Assembly: GCA_013334565.1 (NCBI GenBank)
Contig: JAAXXI010000003.1
Coordinates: 27,226-91,225, forward strand
DNA: 64,000 nucleotides
From: Chlorobiaceae bacterium
Lineage (GTDB): Bacteria; Bacteroidota; Chlorobiia; Chlorobiales; Chlorobiaceae
Reading direction: 5' to 3'
Part shown: in pieces, positions 47,891 to 59,420 of the stretch
How the letters are laid out: the number at the start of each line of letters is the position of its first letter
Position numbering within the stretch: position 1 is the first letter of the stretch
Translations under genes and position numbers: made by a program
Notes under the pieces: generated by a model
What the model saw: the letters and a program-made list of their open reading frames with translations, nothing else
What the model was told of the DNA's origin: nothing
Databases searched by the model: none

Positions 47891-50800
47891 TCAGGGCTGT
47901 TGCTGGCCGTGACAGTTTTTATATTTCTTTCCGCTGCCGCAGTGGCACAGGTCGTTTCGGCCAGGCTTCTTTTCGGCGATCACCGGCTGCTGGGGCACGT
48001 GTTCGCCGCCTGCATCCTCATCCTGGCCTTCGGCGGTTGCCGTATAGACGCTTTCAGCTTCTTGATGCTGGGCGACGAGGCGTTCCTGTTTCACCGCTGC
48101 CTTTCTCTGGCGTTCCTCCATCTCCCTTGCTTCATCGGGGTCAATCGGGAACAGCTTGAAAGCGAGCGACAGCGTTTCGAGCTCGATTTCCTGCAGCAGG
48201 GTGATGAAGAGGCGGTATGCTTCCTGCTTGTACTCGAGCAGCGGGTCCTTCTGGCCGTATGCACGGAGGTTGATGCCTTCGCGCAACGAATCGATTTCAC
48301 GCAGGTGCTCTCTCCAGCGCATGTCTATGACGCTGAGCACTGCATACCTCTCGATCTGCCCCATGATCTCTTCCGGAAGGGCCTCTTCTTTCCTGCGGTA
48401 GAAGGAGTGTGCGATTTCATAGAGTTTGTCGGCAAGTTTTTCCGGTCCGTCGATTTCCATGGTCTGCCTGTCGGTCTTGAACTCGATCGACAATTCGCGG
48501 AGCACCTGCTCTTCAAGTCCTTCGGCATCATGCTGAGGATGGTATTTTTTCACGACCTGCGTGCAGTAATCCTTCAGGAGGTCGAGAATGTCGCTTACCA
48601 GGCGGTCGCGAAGGAGGCCGTTGCGGCGGCGTGAATAGATGACCTCGCGCTGCTGGTTCAGAACGTCGTCGTATTCGAGCAGCCTTTTACGGATGGCGAA
48701 ATTCTGCTCCTCGACTTTTTTCTGTGCCCGTTCGATCGATTTCGTGATCATGGAGTGCTCGATGACATCGCCCTCCTCGTGTCCGAGGCGGTCCATGACG
48801 GCTATCACCCTGTCCGAGCCGAAAAGCCTCATCAGGTCATCCTCGAGGGAGACATAGAACACCGTTTCGCCCGGATCGCCCTGTCGGCCGGAGCGGCCCC
48901 TGAGCTGGCGGTCGATCCTGCGGGACTCATGCCGTTCGGAACCGAGGATGAAGAGGCCTCCGAGCTCCTTTACGCCGGGGCCTAACTTGATGTCGGTACC
49001 GCGGCCCGCCATGTTCGTGGCGATGGTGACCGCCGAAAGTTGGCCGGCTTCGGCCACGATCTCGGCTTCACGGACGTTCTGTTTCGCGTTCAGGACGTTG
49101 TGCGGGATTTTCCGCTGGCGCAGCATCCTCGAAATGGTTTCGGAGACATCGACGCTGGTTGTGCCGACGAGGACCGGCTGCCCTTTTTTCTGCAGTTCCT
49201 CGACCTTCTGGACAACCGCGTTGTACTTTTCCCTCCGGGTCTTGTATACCAGGTCGTCCATGTCTTTCCTGACGACCTTGGCGTTGGTCGGAATGACGAC
49301 GACGTCGAGCTTGTAAATTTCAAAGAGCTCGGATGCTTCGGTTTCAGCCGTACCGGTCATGCCGGCAAGTTTCCTGTAAAGGCGGAAAAAGTTCTGGATG
49401 GTTATGGTGGCCATCGTTTGGGTTTCACCTTCGATCTTGACGTTCTCCTTCGCCTCGATCGCCTGGTGCAGTCCGTCGCTGTAACGGCGGCCCGGCAGGA
49501 TCCTTCCGGTGAACTCATCGACGATCATGACCATGCCGTTCTGCACGACATATTCGTCGTCACGTTCGAAGAGCGAGTAAGCCTTGAGCAACTGGCTGAT
49601 GTTGTGCAGTTTTTCCGAGCGGTCGGCGAAGAGGCGGTAAACCGCATCTTTTTTCTGGATTTTTTCCTGGGGTGAAAGCGATGCATCGCCTTCGACCGCC
49701 GCAAGCTCCGTGCCAACATCAGGAAGAAGGAAAAGGTCCCTGTCCTGGTGGCTGAGATTGCTGAGGAATTCACGGCCCTTGTCGGTCAGGTCGATCGTGT
49801 TTGCTTTTTCATCGACAGCGAAATAAAGCTCGTCGTCGACTTCATGCATGCGGCTGGAATTATCCTTCAGGTACTCGTTCTCGGTGCTCTGGACCAGTTT
49901 TCCGACACCCTGCTGGGAAAGCATCTTGGTGTACCGGCTGTTTTTCGGCTGTCCGCGCTTGACACGAAGCAGCGCAATGCCGGCATTGGCATCGTCCGGT
50001 TTTACTTTCATCAGTTTTTCAGCCTCGGAAAGGCACGATGCGACCAGGTTCTGCTGTGCTCGGACCAGCTGTTCGATCCAGGGCTTGATCTCCTGGAACT
50101 TGCTGTTGTCGGCATTCGGTACTGGGCCTGAAATGATGAGCGGGGTACGGGCTTCGTCGATAAGGACGCTGTCCACCTCGTCGACGATGGCAAAATAGAA
50201 ATCACGCTGGACCATGTCGCCTTGCGTCCCGGCCATGTTGTCGCGAAGGTAGTCGAAGCCGAACTCGTTGTTCGTGCCGTAGGTGATATCGCTTCCGTAC
50301 TGCTCCTTCCGCTCTTCCGAACTCATGAAATTGAGGATGACGCCAACAGAAATCTCGTGGAAATCGAAAATGGGGCTCATCCACTCCTTGTCCCTCTGGG
50401 CGAGGTAGTCGTTTACGGTCACCACATGGACCCCTCTGCCGGTAAGGGAGTTGAGGAATACGGGAAGGGTCGATACCAGCGTTTTTCCCTCACCGGTGGC
50501 CATTTCGGCAATTTTCCCGGAATGAAGCACGATGCCGCCGATCAGCTGCACATCGTAGGGTACCATGTCCCAGGTCAGTTCACGTCCCATGACCAAATAT
50601 TTGTGCCCCTTGAGCCTCCTGCAGGTATCTTTTACGATAGCGAAGGTTTCCGGCAGGATTTCATCGAGCACCGTTTTCGTCGCCTTGTCATACTCTTCGG
50701 CGATCGCATCGAGCCTTGCATTGATGGTATCTGCATCCTGAATGCTGATATCCGGATTGTCGAGCTTGTGCCCGAGTTCGCTTTTCTCTTTTTCAAAAGG

Positions 50801-50974
50801 CTCCAGGGCATTGCGGACTTTCTGCTTCAGATCACGCCCTTTCTGTTTCAGCTGTTCGTCACTGAGGGAGGCCATGGAGGCCTGGAGTTCATTGATGCGA
50901 TCGATGGTTGGCTGGATTTTCCTGATATCCTTTTCGTGCTTCGATCCGAATATCTTTTCAATGATTTTCAACAT
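47891..50974 (-). CDS. secA: Preprotein translocase subunit SecA
   Basis: [43 protein letters not shown]-terminal [19 protein letters not shown]. Confidence 0.98.
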   Translation of the reverse strand: MLKIIEKIFGSKHEKDIRKIQPTIDRINELQASMASLSDEQLKQKGRDLKQKVRNALEPFEKEKSELGHKLDNPDISIQDADTINARLDAIAEEYDKATKTVLDEILPETFAIVKDTCRRLKGHKYLVMGRELTWDMVPYDVQLIGGIVLHSGKIAEMATGEGKTLVSTLPVFLNSLTGRGVHVVTVNDYLAQRDKEWMSPIFDFHEISVGVILNFMSSEERKEQYGSDITYGTNNEFGFDYLRDNMAGTQGDMVQRDFYFAIVDEVDSVLIDEARTPLIISGPVPNADNSKFQEIKPWIEQLVRAQQNLVASCLSEAEKLMKVKPDDANAGIALLRVKRGQPKNSRYTKMLSQQGVGKLVQSTENEYLKDNSSRMHEVDDELYFAVDEKANTIDLTDKGREFLSNLSHQDRDLFLLPDVGTELAAVEGDASLSPQEKIQKKDAVYRLFADRSEKLHNISQLLKAYSLFERDDEYVVQNGMVMIVDEFTGRILPGRRYSDGLHQAIEAKENVKIEGETQTMATITIQNFFRLYRKLAGMTGTAETEASELFEIYKLDVVVIPTNAKVVRKDMDDLVYKTRREKYNAVVQKVEELQKKGQPVLVGTTSVDVSETISRMLRQRKIPHNVLNAKQNVREAEIVAEAGQLSAVTIATNMAGRGTDIKLGPGVKELGGLFILGSERHESRRIDRQLRGRSGRQGDPGETVFYVSLEDDLMRLFGSDRVIAVMDRLGHEEGDVIEHSMITKSIERAQKKVEEQNFAIRKRLLEYDDVLNQQREVIYSRRRNGLLRDRLVSDILDLLKDYCTQVVKKYHPQHDAEGLEEQVLRELSIEFKTDRQTMEIDGPEKLADKLYEIAHSFYRRKEEALPEEIMGQIERYAVLSVIDMRWREHLREIDSLREGINLRAYGQKDPLLEYKQEAYRLFITLLQEIELETLSLAFKLFPIDPDEAREMEERQRKAAVKQERLVAQHQEAESVYTATAEGQDEDAGGEHVPQQPVIAEKKPGRNDLCHCGSGKKYKNCHGQQQP

Positions 50975-51113
50975 GTACTGGTATTTGTAACGATCTGATA
51001 AAATTTACGGAGGATTATGCAGCGGATGTGCGCGCGTTTTCAGCGAAATCCGTTATAACCTTTCGAATTGTAAGGTATAGAATTAGCTCTTGAGAAAAAA
51101 GCAGGATAACCGG

Positions 51114-51165
51114 AAAAAAAGAGGGTACGATTCCTTCGCGGATTTTCGTCCGCGGAGCGAGAATC
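51114..51165 (-). terminator. Rho-independent terminator downstream of the DNA glycosylase gene
   Basis: Stem GATTC/GAATC with inner CGCGGA-ttttcg-TCCGCG; followed on the minus strand by a T7 run (A7 at 51114-51120 on plus). Confidence 0.75.
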
Positions 51166-51195
51166 CACAGCGCTCTTGCCTTCATCCGTATCGGT

Positions 51196-52131
51196 TCAGT
51201 ACGAGCGGAGTTTTTTAACCTCTTTTCGCCAGCAGTGGAAAAGAATATGACCGGCGTAACCGGCCAATTCGGGCACGAGTATCTGATGCGCTCCGGCAAC
51301 GATTTTCAGGTAGTTTGCCGGTGTCAGCGGCAGAGATGCTGTGCTGCTGCCGAACCATTGCGACATGAACTGTTTCACATGGGTATCGACAGGGAAGGCG
51401 TCAAATCGTCCCAGGCCGAAGAGCGCGATGCAGTCGGCAATTTTATAACCGATACCGTCCAATTCACAGAGTTTCCGTCTTACCTGCTCGAGCGGAAGGC
51501 TTTTATCCCTGAGTGATCCGAAATCAATTTTTCCTTCACAAACGGCTTTCGATGCGGAGATGATATTCCTTGCCCTGATGCGGTTGTTGTTGGTGCACCT
51601 GCTGAGTTTGACGGCATCGGCACTGGCAAGGGCCTGCGGGGAAGGGAAGTTGTGGAGGGTAACGGGAATGTCCCTGAAGGTTACATCGAACCTCGTCCCG
51701 TAATGTTCGGCAAGCATCGATACCTGGTTCCTGATGATGCGCATGCCGATTCCTTGTGCGCACATGAAGGTGACCATGGTTTCAAAGGGGTCCTGCTTCA
51801 ATACTCTGACCGGGAAATAACCTTCGAGTGTGTTCCAGAGGTCCGGGTATTTCAGGCGGAAATTCTCAGGAAAGGCAGCTCTTCCATCTAAATCCATCGA
51901 AAAGTAATCCCGGAAAAATTCCTGCGGCAGCATTCCGGCGATACGTGAATCCTCGCAGACCACCTCAATCTCGGTATCGGATAACGATGAGACAAAAACA
52001 GGATTGTTGTCGATTATTCTTGCACTGAAATCAGTGCTGTCCGAAAAATATTTCCATGTGAAAGTTTGACCACTGAACAGAGTATCAATGATAAGTAATT
52101 TGTGTTTTGAATTCAATAATAATCGAATCAT
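51196..52131 (-). CDS. 8-oxoguanine/3-methyladenine DNA glycosylase (OGG1-like HhH-GPD)
   Basis: SGQTFTWKY, CAQGIGMRIIRNQVSMLAEHYG, LCELDGIGYKIADCIALFGLGRFDAFPVDTHVKQFM. Confidence 0.9.
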   Translation of the reverse strand: MIRLLLNSKHKLLIIDTLFSGQTFTWKYFSDSTDFSARIIDNNPVFVSSLSDTEIEVVCEDSRIAGMLPQEFFRDYFSMDLDGRAAFPENFRLKYPDLWNTLEGYFPVRVLKQDPFETMVTFMCAQGIGMRIIRNQVSMLAEHYGTRFDVTFRDIPVTLHNFPSPQALASADAVKLSRCTNNNRIRARNIISASKAVCEGKIDFGSLRDKSLPLEQVRRKLCELDGIGYKIADCIALFGLGRFDAFPVDTHVKQFMSQWFGSSTASLPLTPANYLKIVAGAHQILVPELAGYAGHILFHCWRKEVKKLRSY

Positions 52132-52574
52132 AATGTTATCAATATGCTTTTAAAAATCAGAATAATGCAGGACGTCTTGCTTAACAAAATATCTGCCTTG
52201 GATTATTATAAATGATTAAATTTAAAGAAAATAAACAGCTTTATATAAAGTTTTTCTATGCCATGCGTGACCGCGATTTATGTTTGAGAAAATAATCATA
52301 TTATGTTCTTATTATGTGCTTTATAGATATTTTTGCGGATTATTATTGGGTCATAAATGATTGGCAGCTGTTTAATATTAATGCGTTTTGGTTTGTTTGT
52401 GCTATTGATATCTTTGGCGATATTTGTTGTGGGATAAATACCGTTCTGATGTTGAAAATATTCCGGGACTGAGTGAAAAGCTGGCCTGGCGGTATTGTTT
52501 TGAAGGTGAAACGGATCAGAATTAACGATAAAGCCTTGTTTATCCTGAGCCGGTTTTTTATGTCATGCCGGTTT

Positions 52575-53282
52575 TCAGGCCCGGGCAGATAACTGCGTAA
52601 AGAATGGTTGCAGCGAGGTCTGAGGGGTTTCTTTCCCCTGTATCAGTTCGAAGGTGAGGTTGTGTGCTTCTGGGGCGAACAGCGAAAGTACGGCAATTTC
52701 CGCGACGTCACTTCGCTGGATGGCACCGGTTTCAATCCTGTCCCCGGTGTCGAAAATCAGTTCGTGCATGAACGGAGGACCGTCGAGAAGTCCTCCTGGC
52801 CTGAGAATGGTAAAGGAATACCCCGGACCGGAAAACAGCTCGCGCACGGCGTTTTCCGCTTCGAGTTTCATGGAAAGGACTTTGCCGTAGCGGTTCAGCG
52901 GATGATCGGGTTTGGTGACGGCAAGGGAGCTGACAAGGATGAATGTTTTTATCTCCAGCTCTCTCGCAACGCCTGCCAACCTGATGATGCCGTCACGGTC
53001 AATTGCGGATGGCGGGGGTGCTTCGGGGTCCCTGACATTTCCCCCGACGGCGCAGATGATGGCATCCATACCATGGAGGGCTGCACGGATATCGTCCCTG
53101 TTTTCAAGCGAACCGACGGCAAGCCCGCCATCGATGTCCGGACCGAACAACTCTACAGCTTTCTGTGGAGAACGGACGAAAAGCCTGGTTGTTATGCCAT
53201 GCTTTCCGAGCCGTTCCACTATCCATTTTCCGGTCCTTCCCGTTGCGCCGGCAACGAGGACCTTGCCTTCAAAGAGAGCCAT
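52575..53282 (-). CDS. NAD(P)H-binding SDR family protein
   Basis: VLVAGATGRTGKWIVERLGKHG; ILRPGGLLDGP. Confidence 0.88.
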   Translation of the reverse strand: MALFEGKVLVAGATGRTGKWIVERLGKHGITTRLFVRSPQKAVELFGPDIDGGLAVGSLENRDDIRAALHGMDAIICAVGGNVRDPEAPPPSAIDRDGIIRLAGVARELEIKTFILVSSLAVTKPDHPLNRYGKVLSMKLEAENAVRELFSGPGYSFTILRPGGLLDGPPFMHELIFDTGDRIETGAIQRSDVAEIAVLSLFAPEAHNLTFELIQGKETPQTSLQPFFTQLSARA

Positions 53283-53352
53283 ATCATGCTTTCATCACCC
53301 TCGATAACCGCTAAATCCATGATTAAAGAGAGCATAAAACGTTATCTAAGTT

Positions 53353-53931
53353 TCAATTGAACATTGAAAATTTCACACTGCAGGCCATGGTGAGATCGAC
53401 CAGCGCATGCAGGAAAATGACGGTCCTGATATCGCGGTACCAGAAAAAATTCAGCGCCCAGCTGCTGGCGATAAGCAACTGTACAGGCATGAACAAAGGC
53501 TTGTAGGGGCTGGTCTGCACGACATGCTCCGGGAGGATCTGGAGCCAGAAAAGCCCATGGACGATCCCGCTGTAGATCATGAAGCAGATGAACCCTGCAA
53601 TGAACAGTACCCAGGGATTTTCGGTGACCTTTCCAGCCAGCGTCTTCCCAAGTTGAAAACATGCGTAAAACATGAAGGTTTCGGCAATCCCGTTACCGAT
53701 GCTGAAGACGATAACGGTCGGTATGTTGAGCGGCCTTCCTCCGTCAGAGGTAGAATGGGAATAGACCCAGGCGTTGATGGCGAGGATGACGACCGAACAG
53801 AGGAGAAGGATTTTCCTGCGGGTGTCGAAATCTTTGTTGAAGTTGAGGATGTCGTCCTTGAAAAAGGCGAACCCGATAACTATCGAGATCGCCCAGTAGG
53901 CATAAATCATCAGAGGTGCCGAAATTTCCAT
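53353..53931 (-). CDS. Conserved integral membrane protein, possibly CPBP-like
   Basis: About six predicted TM segments; NGIAETFMFYACFQLG and FLHALVDLTMA loosely CPBP-like. Confidence 0.55.
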   Translation of the reverse strand: MEISAPLMIYAYWAISIVIGFAFFKDDILNFNKDFDTRRKILLLCSVVILAINAWVYSHSTSDGGRPLNIPTVIVFSIGNGIAETFMFYACFQLGKTLAGKVTENPWVLFIAGFICFMIYSGIVHGLFWLQILPEHVVQTSPYKPLFMPVQLLIASSWALNFFWYRDIRTVIFLHALVDLTMACSVKFSMFN

Positions 53932-53952
53932 GGTTTTGTATGGTTTGAATTG

Positions 53953-54828
53953 TTAAGGTCCTGGTTCCTGTTCCGCCGCAAATGCTTCCGCATGGTATGA
54001 GCTTCTGACAAAAGGGCCGGACTGCACATGCCTGAACCCTTCGGCTTCCGCAAACTTCCTGAAATTGTTGAACTCTTCGGGAGTGACATACCTTTCCACA
54101 GGAAGGTGTACCGGGGATGGCTGCAGGTACTGGCCGATGGTGATCATGTCGCAGCCATGGCGGCGAAGGTCTCCGATAGATGCCTCGATTTCCCCGGCAG
54201 TTTCGCCCATCCCGAGCATCAGCCCGGATTTGGTTGAGAGCCCGTGCATCTTTTTTGCCCGTTCGATAATTTCAAGCGAACCGCTATAGCTTGCTTCGGG
54301 CCTGACTTTCGGGTAAAGCGCCGGCACGGTTTCGATATTGTGGTTGAGTACGTCGGGAGCTTCATGCATCACCCGGTCGAGAGCGGCCTCTTCATGCCTG
54401 AAATCCGGGATCAGGCATTCGATGGTGACATCCGGAGCTGCGGCCCTGATCGCCCTGATGGTTTCAACCCAGTGAAGAGAACCTCCGTCGTTGAGGTCAT
54501 CACGCGTGACGCTGGTGAGCACCGCATGCTTCAGTTTCATCGATTGAACGGCAAGGGCTATGTTTTCAGGCTCGAGAGGGTCCGGTGCCGCAAGGTTCGC
54601 CGTCTTGTCAACAGCACAGAAGGTGCATTTCCTCGAACAGACATTGCCGAGCAGGAGGAACGTCGCCGTGCCGCGCGACCAGCATTCCTGCAGGTTCGGG
54701 CACAATGCCGACCGACATACGGTATTGAGGCTGTGGCGGTTGAGCAGTTGCCTGGTCGCAGCGAACGATACCCCGGATGCCATCCTGATTTTCAGCCAAT
54801 CCGGTTTTTTGGGGTGCCGGGGTTCCAT
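53953..54828 (-). CDS. lipA: Lipoyl synthase
   Basis: [53 protein letters not shown]. Confidence 0.97.
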   Translation of the reverse strand: MEPRHPKKPDWLKIRMASGVSFAATRQLLNRHSLNTVCRSALCPNLQECWSRGTATFLLLGNVCSRKCTFCAVDKTANLAAPDPLEPENIALAVQSMKLKHAVLTSVTRDDLNDGGSLHWVETIRAIRAAAPDVTIECLIPDFRHEEAALDRVMHEAPDVLNHNIETVPALYPKVRPEASYSGSLEIIERAKKMHGLSTKSGLMLGMGETAGEIEASIGDLRRHGCDMITIGQYLQPSPVHLPVERYVTPEEFNNFRKFAEAEGFRHVQSGPFVRSSYHAEAFAAEQEPGP

Positions 54829-55568
54829 AGAGGCAAATGAATGAATGGTTTAGATCACAATATGATCAATATACTGTTTATAGAAGAAATTATTTTGTGG
54901 TACGCTTTCTGCGGATATTACTCAGGTATTGCCGGTGTGTTACAAGTATTGAATTCTCGAAGAGACTGAAAAGCAATATATCAGGCAAATGCCAATGGTT
55001 CCGACGTCGCACTGTATAAGAACCTCAGTACCACGTGTACCGGTCGCCTGATATCGGGTCCTGTTATTCCTGTGATGAATACGATCATACCTGATTATCA
55101 ACACAAGTACCGATTTTTTCATTCAGAGCCCAGTGTATACGCCCGCTATCCAACACAGCTCATGAGCGATAAAGGTGTAATATCCGGGTGTAAAATGGTT
55201 TCTTCATTCAGTTGCTCTTCATTCAGAAAGAAAGCTCAGTTACATGGATTTTCTTACAACTCAATGTTGCATGAACATTAACATTGTCATCAGCTGTATA
55301 CAGATTCATATACACTAATAATACGCATTACCGTCTTGATTCGATTGTTATTCGTTAAAAATTTTTCATAATCACATTATGATACTTAAATTTCAACTTC
55401 ATTTTTCTCTATGAAGGCAGGAGTACTATTGAAGTACATGCTGTGCTGACCATCTACATCGTTCAATATTGCACGTCAGATCAACTTTGCACACTTTCAA
55501 AACGTGACATAACACGTTGCTCCTGTTTTCTGTTACAAGTACTTGCAACATCATTACAAAGAACCTGA

Positions 55569-56714
55569 ATGAAGTTTTCCTGTTATGCCAGAGGCTGGTT
55601 TTTTACTGTAATCATATGCTTTTCTATAAGCGGTTGTACAGGCTTGATGCCCTCTTCAGGCCCGAAGACCAGTGCGGTTATCGATGCCGGACACTCGGAT
55701 CTGATGAAAAATATCAAGGTCATTGATATTAATCAGGATGTGGTTACGCGTCTTGCTTTTGAGAAACACCGGAAACTTTTTTCTCAATTGTTTAAAACTG
55801 CCGATCAAAATGTTCAAATCATAGGTCCCGGTGATATTGTCGAAGTATCAATTTGGGAGGTTCCTCCCGCTTTGTACTCAAGTGCAGCTGTCGATACCCG
55901 TAGTGAGGGAGCATCAACCCATGTGGCAACTTTTCCTGATCAGATGGTAACCTCGGAAGGTACCATCAATATTCCTTACGCCGGGTATATTCCGGTCAGC
56001 GGAAAAACTAGCAGACAAATAGAGCAGGAGATTCAGTTGAGGTTGAGGGGGAAAGCCAATCAGCCTCAGGTATTGGTCCGAATTATCAAGAACAATACCG
56101 CAAATGTCACGGTTGTCGGAGAAGTGAACACCAGTACAAGAATGCAGTTGACGGCTAAACGTGAGCGAATTCTTGATGCGCTTGCTGCAGCATCCGGAGT
56201 ACGGCAGCCGGTCAACAAAATGACTCTTCAACTCACAAGGGGCAAGCATGCTTATTCCATGCCGCTTGACCAGATAATACGCGATCCCCTCCAGAATATA
56301 ACGCTTCAGGCTGATGATGTCGTAACTCTGATGTATCAGCCGTTAAGTTTTTTATCTCTCGGTGCTACCGGAAAAAATGAGGAAATTTCATTTGAATCAC
56401 AGGGGATATCCTTGTCACAGGCGCTTGCAAGGGCAGGCGGGTTGCAGGATAACCGTGCAGATGCCAATGGTGTTTTCGTGTTCAGGTTTGAGCGAAAAGC
56501 AAATTCCGAAGGTAGTGCCCAAACTACAGAACCGGTTATATACCGACTGGAACTGAAGGATCCCGCATCTTTTTTCCTTGCTCAAAATTTCAGTTTGCAG
56601 GATAAGGATATCATTTATGTATCCAACTCACCATCATCGGACCTTCACAAATTTCTCGGCATGGTTGTTTCGGTTGTATACCCCGTTGTGAATGTCATGC
56701 ATGCATTGGAGTAA
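55569..56714 (+). CDS. Polysaccharide export outer-membrane protein (Wza/BexD-like)
   Basis: Lipobox ISGC; GPGDIVEVSIWEVPP, INIPYAGYIPVSGKTSRQIEQEIQLRL export domain, SLBB-like segments. Confidence 0.9.
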   Translation: MKFSCYARGWFFTVIICFSISGCTGLMPSSGPKTSAVIDAGHSDLMKNIKVIDINQDVVTRLAFEKHRKLFSQLFKTADQNVQIIGPGDIVEVSIWEVPPALYSSAAVDTRSEGASTHVATFPDQMVTSEGTINIPYAGYIPVSGKTSRQIEQEIQLRLRGKANQPQVLVRIIKNNTANVTVVGEVNTSTRMQLTAKRERILDALAAASGVRQPVNKMTLQLTRGKHAYSMPLDQIIRDPLQNITLQADDVVTLMYQPLSFLSLGATGKNEEISFESQGISLSQALARAGGLQDNRADANGVFVFRFERKANSEGSAQTTEPVIYRLELKDPASFFLAQNFSLQDKDIIYVSNSPSSDLHKFLGMVVSVVYPVVNVMHALE

Positions 56715-56770
56715 CCATTACGGGCATTGTTTTGACTGCTTCCCGGAACCCAATACCATTAGCTTGAGCA

Positions 56771-57931
56771 ATGATTTCTGACAAAAAGTCTTTTATGCAG
56801 CTCGAAAAATGGATCGATCAACTGAAAAAGAACTTGTTTCAGGATAATCCTCTGTTTCTCGTCGTTGTAGTTGTTCCGACTGTTCTTTCGATTCTCTATT
56901 TCGGCCTTCTTAAATCGGATATCTATATATCTGAATCGCGTTTTGTCGTCAGAAGTCCCGAGCGACCGATGCAGACCCAACTTGGAGCGATCATTCAGGG
57001 GGCAGGATTTTCCCGTTCTCTCGACGATATCTACAGTGTTCACGACTACATGCTTTCCCGTGATGCATTGCGTTCCGTCAATAAGCGGCTCGATCTGCGC
57101 AAAGCATATACAAGGAATGGCATCGATTTGTTCAGCAGGTTCAATCCGCTCGGAATCGACAACAGTTTTGAGTCGTTGTTTCTCTATTATCAGCGCAGAA
57201 TAGACGTGAATCTCAACTCTTCATCCTCGATCTCTACATTGAAAACAAGAGCTTTTACGGCATCCGATTCATACAGATTTAACGAAATTCTGCTCCAGCA
57301 GGCTGAAGAGCTGATCAACAGACTTAACGAAAGAGGAAGGAATGATCTTATCCGTTATGCTTTGCGCGAGGTTGCTGATGCTGAACGGAAATCACGGACA
57401 GCATCACTTGCCCTTTCGGACTTCCGCAACAAACACGGCGTCTTCGATCCCGTAGGGCAGTCCGCGCTGCAGTTGCAGCAGGTAGCGAAACTGCAGGATG
57501 AACTGATTGCCACGAAAACGCAACTGGCCCAGGTTAGAGCGTTTACTCCGTTGAATCCCCAGATTCCGGTGCTTGAACAGAGAGTATCTGCTTTACAGCG
57601 GGAAATCAATGAGGAAAATGCAAAGATCACGGGTGTTTCAGGCAATAAAAGCCAGTCGCTCACCAATAAAGCTGTTGAATATGAACGGTTGTCCCTCGAC
57701 AGGGTATTTGCCGAAAAACAGCTTGCCGCAGCGATGGCGTCCCTCGAACAGGCTCGAAACGAGGCTCAACGCAAGCAGCTCTACCTTGAAAGGATCGTGC
57801 AGCCAAGCATTCCCGATATTGCGATAGAGCCTCAGAGATTCAAGGCGATTTTGACGACGTTTGCAGTGGGAATGGTTGTCTGGGGGGTTCTTTCAATGCT
57901 TCTTGCCGGAATCCGTGAACATCACGATTGA
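56771..57931 (+). CDS. Capsule polysaccharide export inner-membrane protein (KpsE/BexC-like)
   Basis: YISESRFVVRSPERPMQTQLGAI; coiled coil between two TM segments; precedes KpsM/KpsT-like genes. Confidence 0.9.
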   Translation: MISDKKSFMQLEKWIDQLKKNLFQDNPLFLVVVVVPTVLSILYFGLLKSDIYISESRFVVRSPERPMQTQLGAIIQGAGFSRSLDDIYSVHDYMLSRDALRSVNKRLDLRKAYTRNGIDLFSRFNPLGIDNSFESLFLYYQRRIDVNLNSSSSISTLKTRAFTASDSYRFNEILLQQAEELINRLNERGRNDLIRYALREVADAERKSRTASLALSDFRNKHGVFDPVGQSALQLQQVAKLQDELIATKTQLAQVRAFTPLNPQIPVLEQRVSALQREINEENAKITGVSGNKSQSLTNKAVEYERLSLDRVFAEKQLAAAMASLEQARNEAQRKQLYLERIVQPSIPDIAIEPQRFKAILTTFAVGMVVWGVLSMLLAGIREHHD

Positions 57932-57937
57932 GTGCAT

Positions 57938-58720
57938 ATGAAAGAACTTTTACACTCGATAACAGTGCAGAGAAGGGTGATCGGCGCATTGCTCATGCGT
58001 GAAATCATCACCAGGTATGGCAGGAACAATATTGGTTTCCTCTGGCTTTTTGTCGAACCTGCACTTTATACAATTGTCATAACACTCATCTGGCACTATA
58101 CCCGCGCGGGGCGTATCACGAGTCTCCCGATTACCGCAATGGCAGTTACAGGCTATATTTCAATACAACTATGGCGCAATATTGTCGGCAGGGTAAAAAA
58201 TGCCGTCTCGGTCAATAATGCGATTTTGTTTCATAGAAATATCAAAGTTCTCGATGTTTTTATTTCGCGCACCTTGCTCGAGGTATTTGGTGCTTTTTTT
58301 TCATTTGTCGTTGTCAGTACCATCTTTATCAATGTAGGCTGGATGGGTTATCCTGAAGATACCCTGAAGATCATCCTTGCATTTTTAATTCTTTCCTGGT
58401 TTGGAGCATCGCTTGCCCTGAATCTCGGTTCGCTGATCTCCCGTTTTCCGATTTTCGACAGAATCTGGAAACCAATATCCTATGCGCTGTTTATTCTTTC
58501 AGGCCTTTTTTTCATTGTTGATTGGCTGCCGCCGGATGGACGTCACATTGTACTTCTTTTTCCCATGGCACACGGTCTCGAATTGTTGCGGGACGGCTAT
58601 TTCGGCAGCATGTTCACAGCTCATTATGATATCGGTTATGCAGCCATATGTTGTTTAGGAATGACACTTTCCGGTCTGTTGCTGTTGAATCTAACAGGTC
58701 GGGGATGGGACGCGGAATGA
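57938..58720 (+). CDS. Capsule polysaccharide ABC transporter permease (KpsM-like)
   Basis: [26 protein letters not shown] motif, six TM segments. Confidence 0.92.
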   Translation: MKELLHSITVQRRVIGALLMREIITRYGRNNIGFLWLFVEPALYTIVITLIWHYTRAGRITSLPITAMAVTGYISIQLWRNIVGRVKNAVSVNNAILFHRNIKVLDVFISRTLLEVFGAFFSFVVVSTIFINVGWMGYPEDTLKIILAFLILSWFGASLALNLGSLISRFPIFDRIWKPISYALFILSGLFFIVDWLPPDGRHIVLLFPMAHGLELLRDGYFGSMFTAHYDIGYAAICCLGMTLSGLLLLNLTGRGWDAE

Positions 58721-59367
58721 TTCTTGTTAAGAATATTGTCAAGCGTTACCAAACCCGGAATGGCTACCATACGGTTCTTGACGGGATTTCGTTTTCTTTG
58801 AAGAAAGGAGAGAAAATCGGGATCCTTGGCAGAAACGGAGCAGGGAAGTCTACACTGATCCGTCTTCTCGGAGGTATAGAGGACCCTGATTCTGGAACGA
58901 TCAGACGCGATATGAAAGTTTCCTGGCCCCTTGCATCCAAAGGAGGATTCCAGGGTTCACTGACCGGCGCTGACAACCTGCGCTTCATCTGCAGGATCTA
59001 CGGTGTCGGTTTCGAGGATAAAATGCGGTTCGTCGAGGAATTTTCGGAACTTGGAAAGTACATGCACGAACCATTGAAAAGTTATTCATCCGGTATGCGA
59101 AGCCGTCTGGCTTTCGCTATGTCGATGGTGATAGAATTCGATTGTTACCTTATCGACGAAGCCATGTCGGCAGGCGATGCGCGGTTCCGAGACAGATGCC
59201 GTTATGAGTTGCTTGAAAAACGTTCTGACCGTTCGATTGTTATGGTATCTCATGACCATCGACAGATGCGCCAGTTCTGTAATGTTTGTTATGTGCTTCA
59301 GAACGGTGCATTATATCGGTTCGATAATCCGGACGCTGCATTTTCTTATTACAAGAACGCTCAGTGA
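58717..59367 (+). CDS. Capsule polysaccharide ABC transporter ATPase (KpsT-like)
   Basis: [16 protein letters not shown] Walker [20 protein letters not shown] overlap with the permease stop. Confidence 0.93.
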   Translation: MILVKNIVKRYQTRNGYHTVLDGISFSLKKGEKIGILGRNGAGKSTLIRLLGGIEDPDSGTIRRDMKVSWPLASKGGFQGSLTGADNLRFICRIYGVGFEDKMRFVEEFSELGKYMHEPLKSYSSGMRSRLAFAMSMVIEFDCYLIDEAMSAGDARFRDRCRYELLEKRSDRSIVMVSHDHRQMRQFCNVCYVLQNGALYRFDNPDAAFSYYKNAQ

Positions 59368-59420
59368 TCGACAGACAATTCTTTGCAAGGGTTGTTTTTT
59401 TCCCTGTAACAAGCTTCAAC

